A DNA stretch of 64,000 bases from Streptomyces cyaneofuscatus (GTDB taxonomy: Bacteria > Actinomycetota > Actinomycetes > Streptomycetales > Streptomycetaceae), in contig NZ_JOEM01000020.1 in the NCBI RefSeq assembly GCF_000718135.1, forward strand, positions 89,838 through 153,837. Reading direction: 5' to 3'. How positions within the stretch are numbered: position 1 is the first letter of the stretch; the number at the start of each line of letters is the position of its first letter. The translations under genes and the position numbers were made by a program. The notes under the pieces are model-generated. The model ran no database searches. It worked only from the letters and a program-made list of their open reading frames with translations, and had not been told where the DNA came from. Of the stretch, positions 24,563 through 33,664 are shown one piece after another.

Positions 24563-27500
24563 TCACTTCACGTCGATGCGCACGGCACCGGTGGACGTGT
24601 CGCCCTTGTTGTCGGTGACCGTCAGATGCGCGGTGTAGGCACCCTTGCGGTCGTACCGGTGCGTCGCCGTCGCACCCTCTGGCCCGGTCGGCTTCACGTT
24701 GTCGCCGAAGTCCCAGTGGTACGAGGCGATCGTCCGGCCTTCCGCCGGCTCGACCGTGCTGCTCAGCGCGACGGTCAACGGCGCTGTCCCGGAAGCCGGT
24801 TCCGCCTGCACCGCCACCTCCGTACCGCCCGCCTTCTCCACGCCCGGCCCGTTGAAGTGCAGCCAGTCGACCGAGAGCAGGTCGGCCTTGCCGTCGCTCC
24901 ACTCCGGGTTGGTGAAGACCGCGTACAGCTTCGTCGTGCCTCCCGGGTCCTTGAGCTCCGTCGTCGGCGAGATGAGCTTCTCCCAGCCGCCGGTGCTCGG
25001 AACGGTCACCGAACCGAGCAGCTCGCCGGTCGGGGACCCGGCCCGGAGCTCCACTGTGCCGCCGAGCCCGCCCGACGAGGCGCCGACCGTCACCGAGCCG
25101 ACACCCTTCAGATTCACCGGATCGAAGGTGACCCAGTCGCCGTCCTCGATCTCGATGAGCCGCTTCCCGCCGGACGCGTCCGCCCGACTCCCCACCTCCG
25201 CACCGCCGTTACGGCCACCGGTCGAGATGAAGTGCTCGGCCTCGCGGTGAGAGGTGCGCAGGGTCAGTGAGGTGGAGCCGGTGAGCGCGGGGGCGTCCGG
25301 GGCACCCTTGTCCTCGTACTGGGCGGTGATCCCGTAGTAGAGGTTCTGTCCCGGACCGTGGCTGTCTCCCGCGTCCGTGACGATCTCACCTGTGCAGCCG
25401 GTGTAGTTGTCCAGCGGATGCAGATGGGTGTCATGGCCGAGCTGCGACTGGACCACGACCCGCGAGCAGTCGATCGGACCGCTCTGCCCGTCCTCCTCGT
25501 CGGTCACCTCGACCGTGAACGGGATGGTGTCACCGAAGCTGAACATCCCACCGTCCGGCGGCTGTTGGATGGTCACCTCGGGCCGGGTGTTGCCCACGGT
25601 GATGTCCTGCACCGCCAGCGCCGTCAGCTCGTCGGGCCCGGTGACGGTCAGCCGGGCCGTGTGGAGCCCCTTGGCGGTGTACGTGTGTGAGGGGGCTGCT
25701 TCGGTCGAGTCCGTGGTGCCGTCCCCGTCGAAGTCCCAGGCATAGGTGACCGGTTGGTCGCCTGGCAGTCCTGATCCCTCGCTGGAGAACTTCACCGTGA
25801 GCGGGGCCGGGCCGCTGTCCCGGTCGACGGAGAGCTTGGCGTCGGGCAGCCGGCCGTCACCGACGTGGTCGATCCGGTAGATGCCCGCGCCCTCGTTGCT
25901 GCCGCCCCGCCCGGTCCCGCTGCCGAGCCCGAAGTCGATGACGTACAGCGCCCCGTCCGGACCGAAGTCCGCGTCGAAGGGCTGGTTCCACTCCATGTCC
26001 TCGAAGATCCCGTTGATGGAGTGGAGGTCACCCACCCTCACCGGCTCGAACCGGGGATCGGTGAAGGTCTGGTCCTCGCTCTGGAAGGAGAACGTCTTGA
26101 ACCACTTTCGGGTCAACTCGTAGTTGAACGCCTTGCCTTCGAAGTACGCGGGGAACTTCGTCCGATAAGTGTTGTCCGGGTCGTAGTCATAGACCGGACC
26201 TCCCATCGGGCCACCGCCCCCGGTGCCCAGCTCCGGGAACTCGGCCGACGCGGAGTACGCGTACCAGACCGTGGCGGGCTGGGCGGGCGGCAGCTCACGC
26301 AACCCGGTGTTGTTCGGCGAGTCGTTGACCGGTGCCGCACAGTCGAACTTCGGCCCGGACTTCTTCGCCACGAAGTCGTAGTCGTTGAAGGGGGTGTTGT
26401 TCCCGATGCAGTACGGCCACCCGAAGTTCCCCGCCCCGGTGATACGGGTGTACTCGACGGTCCCCTCGGGCCCCCGGTCCGCCACCGCCTGCCGTGCGTC
26501 GGGACCGTAGTCCGCGACCATCAGCGCGCCGCTGAGCGGATCGGTGGTGATCCGGAACGGGTTGCGCATGCCCATCGCGTAGATCTCCGCGCGCGTCTTC
26601 GCCGTGCCGGGCGCGAAGAGGTTCCCCTCCGGAACGGTGTACGTCCCGTCGTCCTGCGGTGTGATCCGCAGGATCTTGCCGCGCAGGTCGTCGGTGTTGC
26701 CCGCGGTCATCTGCGCGTCCCAGGCGCGCCGGCCCTCGCCCTCGTCGATGGGCGTGAAGCCGTCCGAGGCGAACGGGTCGGTGTTGTCGCCGGTCGCCGC
26801 GTACAGGTTGCCGTCCTTGTCGAAGGCGAGCGAACCGGCCATGTGCGAGTTGGCCCGGCCCTCGCCCCGTAGCGTCGGAACGGTCAGCAGCCGCTTCTCG
26901 GACGCCGGATCGACGGTGTTTCCGTCCACGGTGAAGCGGGAGAGGTTCAGCCGCTTCTCGACCTTGTCGGAGTACAGCAGATAGAGCCAGTTGTTCTCCG
27001 CGAACCCGGGGTCCAGGGTCAGCCCCAGCAGCCCGTCGGACTGACTGGTCATCTCCGGCGTGTACGCGAAGTCCAGCGCGGTCGACACCTTCATCGTCTC
27101 CTGGTCGATCACCTTGAGCTTCCCGGTCCGCTGGGCGAAGAAGACCCGGCGGTCGGGGGCGATCGCCAGCTCGAAGGGGTCGGCCAGGTCGCTCGTCGCG
27201 AGCGCCGTACGCTGGAACGAGCCGGTACGGGTCGCGGTGCAGTCGCCCTCCGCGGCGCCCGCCGCCCACTGGATGCCGCCGAGCAGATGCCGGAGGAAGG
27301 CCTCCTCCTGGAAGGCCGCCTTGTCGTGCCCGCCGGCGGTGAACCAGGAGCGCCCGCCGTCGTAGTTCTGGCACCAGGAGAACGGGTGGTCCACGCCCTC
27401 GTCGAGGCCGGTGACCCCGTCGCGCACCTTGATCTGGGCGAGGGTGTGCACCTTGGAGGTCGGATTGGAGCGCCAGTTGTACCACTCCTCCGTCCGCTCC

Positions 27501-28063
27501 CACAGGTCCGGCAGATGCTCCGTGGAGGGGTGGGCGCGGTCCAGGACCTTGACCCGGCCCGTCTGCACCTCGGGGTGCTGGTCGAAGATCGCGCCGACCA
27601 GACCCTCGTACCAGTCCCAGTCCCGCTCACTGGCGGACGCGGCGTGCACGCCCACCCAGCCGCCGCCCGCGCGGATGAACCGCTGGAGCGCGGCCCGTTC
27701 GCCGGCGGTCAGCAAGTCGCCTTTCTCCGGGGTGGAGTTGGTGTTGTTGAAGACGACGGCCTGGAAGCGGCCGAGATCGGCGTCGTTGAAGACGGCGGAG
27801 TCCTCGGTGGCCTCCACCTCGAAGCCGTGCTCGGCCCCGAACTTCTTCACCGCCTCGATCCCGGCCGGAATGGAGTCATGGGTGAAGTTGGTGACCTCGG
27901 AGTAGACGAGCACCCGGTACGGGGCCGCCGCCTGCGCCGCGGGCGGCGCGGCCACCAGCAGGGCGAGGACCAGTGCCAGGAGGGAGGTGACGGCGATGAG
28001 GGGGGATGGGGCGCCGGGGGGACGGCCGACGCGGCCGGCCCGGCGTGACGAACGGCGTTTCAT
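24563..28063 (-). CDS. Secreted ThuA - sugar dehydrogenase - PKD - CBM6 - PKD protein
   Basis: 1166-aa multidomain exported protein. Order: signal peptide (1-46, ending PPAAQAAA); ThuA-like domain (about 48-270; VLVYSEVTNFTHDSI, GGGWVGVHAA); glucose/sorbosone-dehydrogenase-type beta-propeller of the PQQ-dependent type (about 290-750; LLGLTLDPGF, RGKILRI, GMRNPFRI); a PKD domain (about 760-845; YAWDFDGDGTTDS); a beta-rich linker; a CBM6-like carbohydrate-binding domain (about 960-1080; RLIEIEDGDWVTFD); and a final PKD domain (YHWDFGDN). It likely oxidises a sugar at a polysaccharide surface. A LacI-type operator lies 40 bp upstream. The isomerase gene follows at once. Confidence 0.92.
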   Translation of the reverse strand: MKRRSSRRAGRVGRPPGAPSPLIAVTSLLALVLALLVAAPPAAQAAAPYRVLVYSEVTNFTHDSIPAGIEAVKKFGAEHGFEVEATEDSAVFNDADLGRFQAVVFNNTNSTPEKGDLLTAGERAALQRFIRAGGGWVGVHAASASERDWDWYEGLVGAIFDQHPEVQTGRVKVLDRAHPSTEHLPDLWERTEEWYNWRSNPTSKVHTLAQIKVRDGVTGLDEGVDHPFSWCQNYDGGRSWFTAGGHDKAAFQEEAFLRHLLGGIQWAAGAAEGDCTATRTGSFQRTALATSDLADPFELAIAPDRRVFFAQRTGKLKVIDQETMKVSTALDFAYTPEMTSQSDGLLGLTLDPGFAENNWLYLLYSDKVEKRLNLSRFTVDGNTVDPASEKRLLTVPTLRGEGRANSHMAGSLAFDKDGNLYAATGDNTDPFASDGFTPIDEGEGRRAWDAQMTAGNTDDLRGKILRITPQDDGTYTVPEGNLFAPGTAKTRAEIYAMGMRNPFRITTDPLSGALMVADYGPDARQAVADRGPEGTVEYTRITGAGNFGWPYCIGNNTPFNDYDFVAKKSGPKFDCAAPVNDSPNNTGLRELPPAQPATVWYAYSASAEFPELGTGGGGPMGGPVYDYDPDNTYRTKFPAYFEGKAFNYELTRKWFKTFSFQSEDQTFTDPRFEPVRVGDLHSINGIFEDMEWNQPFDADFGPDGALYVIDFGLGSGTGRGGSNEGAGIYRIDHVGDGRLPDAKLSVDRDSGPAPLTVKFSSEGSGLPGDQPVTYAWDFDGDGTTDSTEAAPSHTYTAKGLHTARLTVTGPDELTALAVQDITVGNTRPEVTIQQPPDGGMFSFGDTIPFTVEVTDEEDGQSGPIDCSRVVVQSQLGHDTHLHPLDNYTGCTGEIVTDAGDSHGPGQNLYYGITAQYEDKGAPDAPALTGSTSLTLRTSHREAEHFISTGGRNGGAEVGSRADASGGKRLIEIEDGDWVTFDPVNLKGVGSVTVGASSGGLGGTVELRAGSPTGELLGSVTVPSTGGWEKLISPTTELKDPGGTTKLYAVFTNPEWSDGKADLLSVDWLHFNGPGVEKAGGTEVAVQAEPASGTAPLTVALSSTVEPAEGRTIASYHWDFGDNVKPTGPEGATATHRYDRKGAYTAHLTVTDNKGDTSTGAVRIDVK

Positions 28064-28102
28064 GGGGCGCTCCCTGTGCGGTAGATGCCGACTGTGGGGT
28101 AT

Positions 28103-28116
28103 AGAAAGCGCTTTCT
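28103..28116. promoter_or_regulatory. LacI-type operator before dehydrogenase operon
   Basis: AGAAAGCGCTTTCT, identical to the operator at 18778-18791. On the minus strand it is followed by TATACC, a fair -10 element, so a bound repressor would cover the promoter. It links the secreted dehydrogenase/isomerase operon to LacI control. Confidence 0.7.
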
Positions 28117-28284
28117 GAAGTACGCCGTTCAGGGTAGGTTCACCGCTCCGACGGGGTCAATGGGTCTGCGGGGCCCGCCGGTCCGGGTGCGACGCGGGTT
28201 CCGGCCGGGGGTGGATGTCGGTCCCGGGCGTTACGGTCGAATCCCGGCAACGGCCGCCGGGGCCCACCCGATCGGAGAACCGGG

Positions 28285-28713
28285 ATGACCGCGAGAAGCC
28301 CCAGAAGCCCGAGAAGTTCACGAAGTGACCGGAGCAGGGCCACTGCGGCCACCATCACCGCCGCGGACGTCCGTTCGGCCGCGCTGTCCCTGCCCGACAC
28401 CACGGAGAAGCTCGCGTGGGGGCAGCCCACCTTCCGGGTGGCGGGCAAGATCTTCGCCTCGCTGGGCGACGACGACACGGCGATGGGGGTGAAGTGCCCC
28501 AAGGAGGACCGTGCGGAGCTGATCGCCACCGAGCCGGAGAAGTTCTTCCTCAAGGAGGGGCACGACGACAACTACGCCTGGGTGCGGGTCCGGCTGGCCG
28601 CACTGGAGGACGCCGGGGAGCTCGCCGCCATCCTCGCCGACGCCTGGCGCCAGGTCGCCCCGCGCCGGCTGCTGGCGGCGCACCCGGAGCTGGAGGGGCC
28701 GGGGGAGGGGTGA
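28285..28713 (+). CDS. MmcQ/YjbR-family protein
   Basis: 142-aa protein of the MmcQ/YjbR family. After a Ser/Arg-rich tail (residues 1-20), the fold shows LSLPDTTEKLAWGQPTFRV, KIFASLGDD, AMGVKCPKEDRAELI, and YAWVRVRL. The family has a CyaY-like DNA-binding fold, but no clear cellular role. A standalone gene; the region before it also carries the LacI-type operator of the divergent dehydrogenase operon. Confidence 0.88.
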   Translation: MTARSPRSPRSSRSDRSRATAATITAADVRSAALSLPDTTEKLAWGQPTFRVAGKIFASLGDDDTAMGVKCPKEDRAELIATEPEKFFLKEGHDDNYAWVRVRLAALEDAGELAAILADAWRQVAPRRLLAAHPELEGPGEG

Positions 28714-28734
28714 GGGGGCGCCGATGGGTGCGCC

Positions 28735-29655
28735 TCAGCCCCGCAGAAACCCGGTGATCCGCTCCCGCAGTCCTCGCGCGTCCAGCCCGTGCGCCGCCAG
28801 GTGCTCCTCCATCTGCCCGTACCGGCGCAGCTCCGCGCGCCCCACCCCCAGGCCGAGGACCCGGTGGGGCAGTTCCATGAGCGCCTCGTTCGCCGCGGCC
28901 GTGGAGGTGCCCGCCAGATAGGGCTCCACGATCACCACGTCGGCGCCGGGACCGGCACCCACGGCGCGGCGCAGGCCTGCCCCGTCGAACGGCCGCACGG
29001 TGGTCGCGTACAGCACGTTCACGTCCAGCCCCTCGGTCGCCGCGAGGACGTTGTCGAGCATCGGGCCGACCGCGACGACGGTCCCGCCCCGCCCCTCGCG
29101 AACCACGGAGAATCCCGTGGAGCCCGTGGAGCCGGTGGAGCGGCCCACGGGCCGCGCCTGCCGGTTCGCCTGGAGCGAGAGGCGTACGTACACACGGTCG
29201 TCGCCGTCCACCGCTTCCCGCAGCAGCGCCTCGGCCTCGTCGGGGTGGCCCGGCACATGGACCGTCCAGCCGTCCAGGGTGTCCAGGAGCGCGACATCGC
29301 CCGGCGCCATATGGGTGAAGCCCCCGGCGGGCCAGTCGAACGAGCCCCCGGCGCTGACCAGGATCCCGCCCACCCCCTGGTGCCCGAAGTCCAGCTTGAC
29401 CTGCTCGAACGGCCGCTCCACCAGGAAGCTGGCGAAGGTGTGCACGATGGGCCGCATCCCGGTCAGCGCCATCCCCGCCCCGGCTCCGATCAGCAGCTGT
29501 TCCCTGATCCCGACGTTGATCACCCGGTCGGGATGGGCCCGCCGGGCGGATGCGAAGCCGTCGGCGCTGATGTCGGCGAGCACGACGGCCAGCCGGGGCT
29601 CCTCGGCCAGGAGCTGCGAGGTGATGGCGATGAAGCGGTCACGCATGGTGTCCAT
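28735..29655 (-). CDS. Transketolase, C-terminal subunit
   Basis: 306-aa protein with the pyrimidine-binding and C-terminal domains of a split transketolase. It shows DRVINVGIREQLLIGAGAGMAL, with the Glu that activates thiamine diphosphate, then PIVHTFASFL and FDGAGLRRAV in the C-terminal domain. A short STGSTGSTG repeat sits in the linker near residue 175. It lies 66 bp after the N-terminal subunit gene and both must combine to make an active enzyme. Split transketolases often serve special sugar or natural-product pathways rather than the main pentose phosphate route. Confidence 0.9.
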   Translation of the reverse strand: MDTMRDRFIAITSQLLAEEPRLAVVLADISADGFASARRAHPDRVINVGIREQLLIGAGAGMALTGMRPIVHTFASFLVERPFEQVKLDFGHQGVGGILVSAGGSFDWPAGGFTHMAPGDVALLDTLDGWTVHVPGHPDEAEALLREAVDGDDRVYVRLSLQANRQARPVGRSTGSTGSTGFSVVREGRGGTVVAVGPMLDNVLAATEGLDVNVLYATTVRPFDGAGLRRAVGAGPGADVVIVEPYLAGTSTAAANEALMELPHRVLGLGVGRAELRRYGQMEEHLAAHGLDARGLRERITGFLRG

Positions 29656-29721
29656 GAAAGGGGTCCTCCTGAGAAATCCGCCGGTGACGGACCGGCCTGA
29701 GCTGCGTTGACGGGTGGCGGG

Positions 29722-30459
29722 TCAGCCCTTGGGCTCGACCCGGGCGACCACGGCCCGGGGCCGGCCGGGGTGGGGCGCGGTGAAGGCCGCGTACAGGGCT
29801 TCGTGGTCGCGGCCGTCCACCGTCGCCGCCGACCATCCCGCCGCCTCGAACCGGGAGGCGATGCCGCCGGGCCAGCCGTGGGTGGCGGAGGCGTTGTCGA
29901 TCACCAGCGTGTGCAGCTGGTCGAGTCCGGCCGGGCCCGCGTGGGCGATGGCCTCGTGGTTGCTGCCCTCGTCCAGCTCGGCGTCGCCGACCAGCACCCA
30001 GACCCGGGGATCGGTGAGTCCCTGGGCCCGGAGTCCGAGGACGGTCCCGACGGCCAGCGGCAGGCCGTGCCCCAACGACCCGCTGCCGATCTCCGCACCC
30101 GGGACGAGCAGCCGGTCCGGGTGGTGGCCGAGGGGCGAGTCGTACGTTCCGAAGCCGCGCAGCAGCTCCTCGTCGAAGAATCCGTGCGCTGCCAGGACGG
30201 CGTAGTACGCCATGGGGCCGTGCCCCTTGGAGAGGAGGAAGCGGTCGCGCCCGGGATCGTCGACGGTGGCGGGCGTCACGCGGAGCACCCTGTTGTAGAG
30301 CACCCAGAGGGCGTCCGTCGTGGAATGCGCGGCGGGGGCGTGCTTCTCGGCGCCGGTCATGAGGGCGATCAGACGGTTGACGTCGGGGAAGTCGGGGGAA
30401 CTGGGGGAATCGGAAAGGTCGCGGAGTCCGCGTACGGGTGCGACGGTCGTGTTCGTCAT
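29722..30459 (-). CDS. Transketolase, N-terminal subunit
   Basis: 245-aa thiamine-diphosphate-binding half of a split transketolase. The motif VLVGDAELDEGSNHEA carries the GDG-type metal site (here GDAELDEG), with GSLGHGLPLAVG and LLSKGHGPMAYYA as further cofactor contacts. It is the first gene of a two-gene operon. The start lies only 16 bases from a MerR-type promoter palindrome, so translation may begin from a very short leader. Confidence 0.9.
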   Translation of the reverse strand: MTNTTVAPVRGLRDLSDSPSSPDFPDVNRLIALMTGAEKHAPAAHSTTDALWVLYNRVLRVTPATVDDPGRDRFLLSKGHGPMAYYAVLAAHGFFDEELLRGFGTYDSPLGHHPDRLLVPGAEIGSGSLGHGLPLAVGTVLGLRAQGLTDPRVWVLVGDAELDEGSNHEAIAHAGPAGLDQLHTLVIDNASATHGWPGGIASRFEAAGWSAATVDGRDHEALYAAFTAPHPGRPRAVVARVEPKG

Positions 30460-30475
30460 GACACCGAGCGTTCAC

Positions 30476-30497
30476 CCTCAACCAAGGTTGAGGTCAA
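30476..30497 (-). promoter_or_regulatory. MerR-type promoter/operator
   Basis: On the minus strand TTGACC runs straight into a palindrome with arms CCTCAACC and GGTTGAGG. This is the usual form of MerR-family promoters, where the dyad sits in an over-long -35/-10 spacer. It stands directly before the split transketolase genes. The regulator itself is not in this window. Confidence 0.6.
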
Positions 30498-30585
30498 GCG
30501 GGAAACGGGTTCGTGACCACCTGCTCGAGTGCGGTATTGTTCTCATGCGCGTTCAGCCAGGGGAAACCCCAGGTCAGACGGGCAC

Positions 30586-30659
<74 letters not shown>

Positions 30660-30680
30660 CTGTGCGGAAACGCAGGTCGG

Positions 30681-30712
30681 AGGCCGTTCTCTCATCCGTG
30701 AGAGGGCGGCCT
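30681..30712 (+). terminator. Terminator after tRNA-Pro
   Basis: A 14-bp stem (arm AGGCCGTTCTCTCA, with two G-U pairs) and 4-base loop, followed by TTTCG, 21 bases after the tRNA. It may also serve the converging SpoIIE-type gene. Confidence 0.7.
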
Positions 30713-30754
30713 TTCGTGCGTCGCGGCGATGCCGGCCCGCAGAGGCCACGCACC

Positions 30755-33409
30755 CTAGGAGACGATCCGGCCGTGGGTGGGCAGGACCTGTTCGGCCCAG
30801 ATGACCTTGCCTTCCGGTGTGTACCGAGTGCCCCAGTGCTCGCTGATCTGTGCCACCAGGAACAGTCCGCGGCCTCCCTCGTCCATGCCGGCCGCGTACC
30901 GCAGGTGCGGGGCGGTGCTGCTGCTGTCCCCCACCTCGCAGGTCAAGGTGCGATCACGCAGAAGACGCAGGTGAACCGGGGCCGCGCCGTACCGTATGGC
31001 GTTGGTGATGAGCTCGCTGAGAATGAGTTCCGTGCTGAAGACGAGTTCCTCCAGGCCCCACTCCTCGAGCTGCGCAGCCGCGCGGCTGCGCATGGCGCCG
31101 ACCTCGCTCGGGTCGAACCGAACGTCCCACTGGGCGACCCGGTCGGCCCCCAGGGTGCGTGTCCGGGCGATGAGCAGCGCGATGTCGTCGGACGGCTGAT
31201 CGGGGAGCAGGGCGTCGAGTACGGCGCGGCGGCTGGCGTCCGGGTCCCGGCCGGGGTGGCTCAGTGCCGTGCGCAGCTTTTCCAGACCCTCCGCGATGTC
31301 CCGGCTCCGCTCCTCGACCAGCCCGTCGGTGTACAGGACGAGCTGGCTGCCCTCTGCCAGCCGCAGTTCCATGGTCTCGAACGGCATGCCTCCCAGCCCG
31401 AGCGGGGGACCGGCCGGCAGCTCCGAGATCGTCGTCGTGCCGTCCGGGGCGACCACGAGCGGTGGCATGTGTCCGGCCCGGGCCATGGTGCAGATCTGGG
31501 AGACCGGGTCGTAGACGGCGTACAGGCAGGTGGCTCCCAGGACACCGCCGTCGGGGGCGGCGCTGTCGCCCTCCTGGTCCATGCGCTGGACGAGGTCGTC
31601 GAGACGAGCGAGGAGTTCGTCGGGCGGCAGGTCCAGGGAGGAGAAGTTGTGCACGGCCGTACGCAGCCGCCCCATGGTGGCGGCGGCGTGCAGGCCGTGC
31701 CCGACGACGTCTCCGACGACGAGTCCGACGCGGCTTCCCGGCAGCGGGATCACGTCGAACCAGTCCCCGCCCACTCCGGACTGGGCGGGCTGGTAGAAAT
31801 GCGCGACATCCACGGCACTCTGATCGAGCAGATCCCGTGGCAGCAGGCTGCGCTGGAGCGTCACGGCGAGCTGGTGTTCGCGCGTGTAGCGGCGGGCGTT
31901 GTCCATGGCGACCGCGGCGCGGCCGACGAGCTCCTCCGCCAAGGAGAGGTCGTCCTCGTCGAACGGTTCCGGTTTCTGCCACCGCCAGAAGTTGACCACC
32001 CCCAGCACGACGCCCCTGGCCTTCAGCGGAGCGGCGATGAGCGAGTGGATTCCGTAAGCGACGATCTCCGCTGTCCGGCGCGGGTCCTGGGCATGCCAGC
32101 CTGGCGCGTCCCGCAGATCGGGCACGAGTTCGACGGCGCCTGTGCCGTAACCGCGGGCCTGCGGCGTGGACGGCAGGAAGTCGATCAGAGCGCCGAGGGG
32201 GTACAGCGGGTGATCGGAGCGGATGCCGTTGACCGCCGTGCGCCGCATGTCGGCACCCGGGCCGGGCTCGTCGCCGTTCAGCACCGGGTCGGCCAGGTCG
32301 ACCGTCACGAAGTCCGCGAACCGGGGGACGGCGACGTCGGCCAGCTCCTCCGCGGTCCGCACCACGTCGAGCGTGGTGCCGACGTCACCCCCGGCGTCGT
32401 AGAGCAGCTTGAGCCGTTTCCGGGCCGTTTCCGCACGGCTGCTCAGGAGCTGCATCTCGGTGGAGTCGCGGATGGTGACCGCCGAGCCCTGCGGGCGGCC
32501 CCCGGGGTGGGTGGGCCGCTGATTGACGACGAGCAGCCGGTCCCCGGCCTCCAGCACCTCGTCGGTGGCGATCCGGCCGGACAGCAGCAGGTCCGCCATC
32601 CGGCGGTCCATGCCGACCTCGTCGACGGGGCGTCCCTCGGCGTCGTCCGGCAGGTCGAGCAGTCGTCCGGCCTCATCGTTCGCCAGGAGCAGCCGTCCTT
32701 CGCCGTCGGTGATCAGCACCCCCTCGCGGACGGCGTGGAGCACCGCGTCGTGGTGCTCGTACATGCGCGTCATCTCCTGCGTGCCGAGCCCGTGGGTCTG
32801 GCGGCGGAGTCTTCGGCTGATCAGCGCCGAGCCGACGGTGGCCAGCGCCAGGCCGCCGGCGATGGACAGGAGGAAGACCGGAAGCTGTTGGTTGGCGATG
32901 CCGGTGACGCTCTTCACCGTCAGACCCGCCGATACGAGGGCGATGACCTCGCCTTCGGCCGAGGTGACCGGCACGATCGCCTGGATCTCCTTGCCGAGTG
33001 GTCCCTGCACACTCTCGGTGTGTACCCGGCCGGCGAGCGAGGGCTCGATCGTGCCGACGAAGCGCTCGCCGATGCGATCGGGCTGAGGGTGGCTGTAGCG
33101 GATGCCTTGGGTGTCCATCACCACGATGAAGTCCACCCCTGCGGCCTTGCGCGTCTCCTCGGCGAGAGGCTGCAGAATCGAGGACGGGTCCGGCGCCTTC
33201 AGGGCTTCCCGCAGGCCCAGGGACTTCGCGAAGGTCTGCGCCACGGAGACGGACCGGTTGCGCGCCTCTCGGTCGATGTCGTGCCGCGACTGCAACACCA
33301 GGGCCAGCAAGGCCCCGGCGGCGAGCAGCACCACGATCGCCACCTGGAGGACGAATACCTGCCCGGCGACGCTTCCGGATCTTCTGCCTAGGCTCGACCG
33401 CACCGGCAT
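30755..33409 (-). CDS. Membrane sensor SpoIIE-type phosphatase with anti-sigma kinase domain
   Basis: 884-aa protein. Order: membrane segment (about 12-40), extracytoplasmic sensor (about 42-180, cache-like, with VDFIVVMDTQGIRYSHPQPD), second membrane segment (about 182-206), PAS (about 225-330), GAF (about 345-515), PP2C/SpoIIE phosphatase (about 545-745; GVGGDWFDVIPL, VVGDVVGHGL, YTDGLVEER) and an RsbW-like ATPase (about 755-880; LSELITNAIRYG). It probably controls an anti-sigma-factor antagonist in response to an external ligand. The ATG at 33409 is chosen; an ATG 54 bases upstream is possible. Confidence 0.92.
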   Translation of the reverse strand: MPVRSSLGRRSGSVAGQVFVLQVAIVVLLAAGALLALVLQSRHDIDREARNRSVSVAQTFAKSLGLREALKAPDPSSILQPLAEETRKAAGVDFIVVMDTQGIRYSHPQPDRIGERFVGTIEPSLAGRVHTESVQGPLGKEIQAIVPVTSAEGEVIALVSAGLTVKSVTGIANQQLPVFLLSIAGGLALATVGSALISRRLRRQTHGLGTQEMTRMYEHHDAVLHAVREGVLITDGEGRLLLANDEAGRLLDLPDDAEGRPVDEVGMDRRMADLLLSGRIATDEVLEAGDRLLVVNQRPTHPGGRPQGSAVTIRDSTEMQLLSSRAETARKRLKLLYDAGGDVGTTLDVVRTAEELADVAVPRFADFVTVDLADPVLNGDEPGPGADMRRTAVNGIRSDHPLYPLGALIDFLPSTPQARGYGTGAVELVPDLRDAPGWHAQDPRRTAEIVAYGIHSLIAAPLKARGVVLGVVNFWRWQKPEPFDEDDLSLAEELVGRAAVAMDNARRYTREHQLAVTLQRSLLPRDLLDQSAVDVAHFYQPAQSGVGGDWFDVIPLPGSRVGLVVGDVVGHGLHAAATMGRLRTAVHNFSSLDLPPDELLARLDDLVQRMDQEGDSAAPDGGVLGATCLYAVYDPVSQICTMARAGHMPPLVVAPDGTTTISELPAGPPLGLGGMPFETMELRLAEGSQLVLYTDGLVEERSRDIAEGLEKLRTALSHPGRDPDASRRAVLDALLPDQPSDDIALLIARTRTLGADRVAQWDVRFDPSEVGAMRSRAAAQLEEWGLEELVFSTELILSELITNAIRYGAAPVHLRLLRDRTLTCEVGDSSSTAPHLRYAAGMDEGGRGLFLVAQISEHWGTRYTPEGKVIWAEQVLPTHGRIVS

Positions 33410-33549
33410 GCCGGACACGAGAGACAGGACGCGCTCACAACCCCAGTTGTAGCACCTCCCCACGTCCAGGTCTTCCGGTGTTCACCGTACGTATCGGTGC
33501 CACCTCGCAGGGTCTTCCCTTCCGAGGGGATGGACGGGGCCTGGCCGCA

Positions 33550-33572
33550 TTGTCAGTGGGGGCGCCTAGAGT
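33550..33572 (+). promoter_or_regulatory. RecA-NDp (PafBC-type) promoter of the MoxR-vWA operon
   Basis: TTGTCAGTG, exactly 8 bases, TAGAGT: a full match to the RecA-NDp consensus TTGTCRGTG-N8-TAnnnT that drives LexA-independent DNA-damage genes in actinobacteria under PafBC. It lies about 93 bp before the first start codon at 33665 and points at the operon. Confidence 0.65.
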
Positions 33573-33664
33573 CTCTCCCACTCGTCACGGTGCGTTGCCG
33601 TCGGCGGGTCTCATCAGCGTGCCGCTGCTCGGCGGCGGCGTACGGAACACGGGGAGAACAGCGC

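Noticed and set aside
24609..24631. TTGTCGGTG resembling a RecA-NDp element
   Set aside because: No TAnnnT element follows at 8 bases, and it lies inside the dehydrogenase coding region.
29101..29150. STGSTGSTG repeat in the transketolase C subunit as a sign of a frameshift
   Set aside because: The frame is continuous and the domains on both sides are intact; it is a flexible linker.
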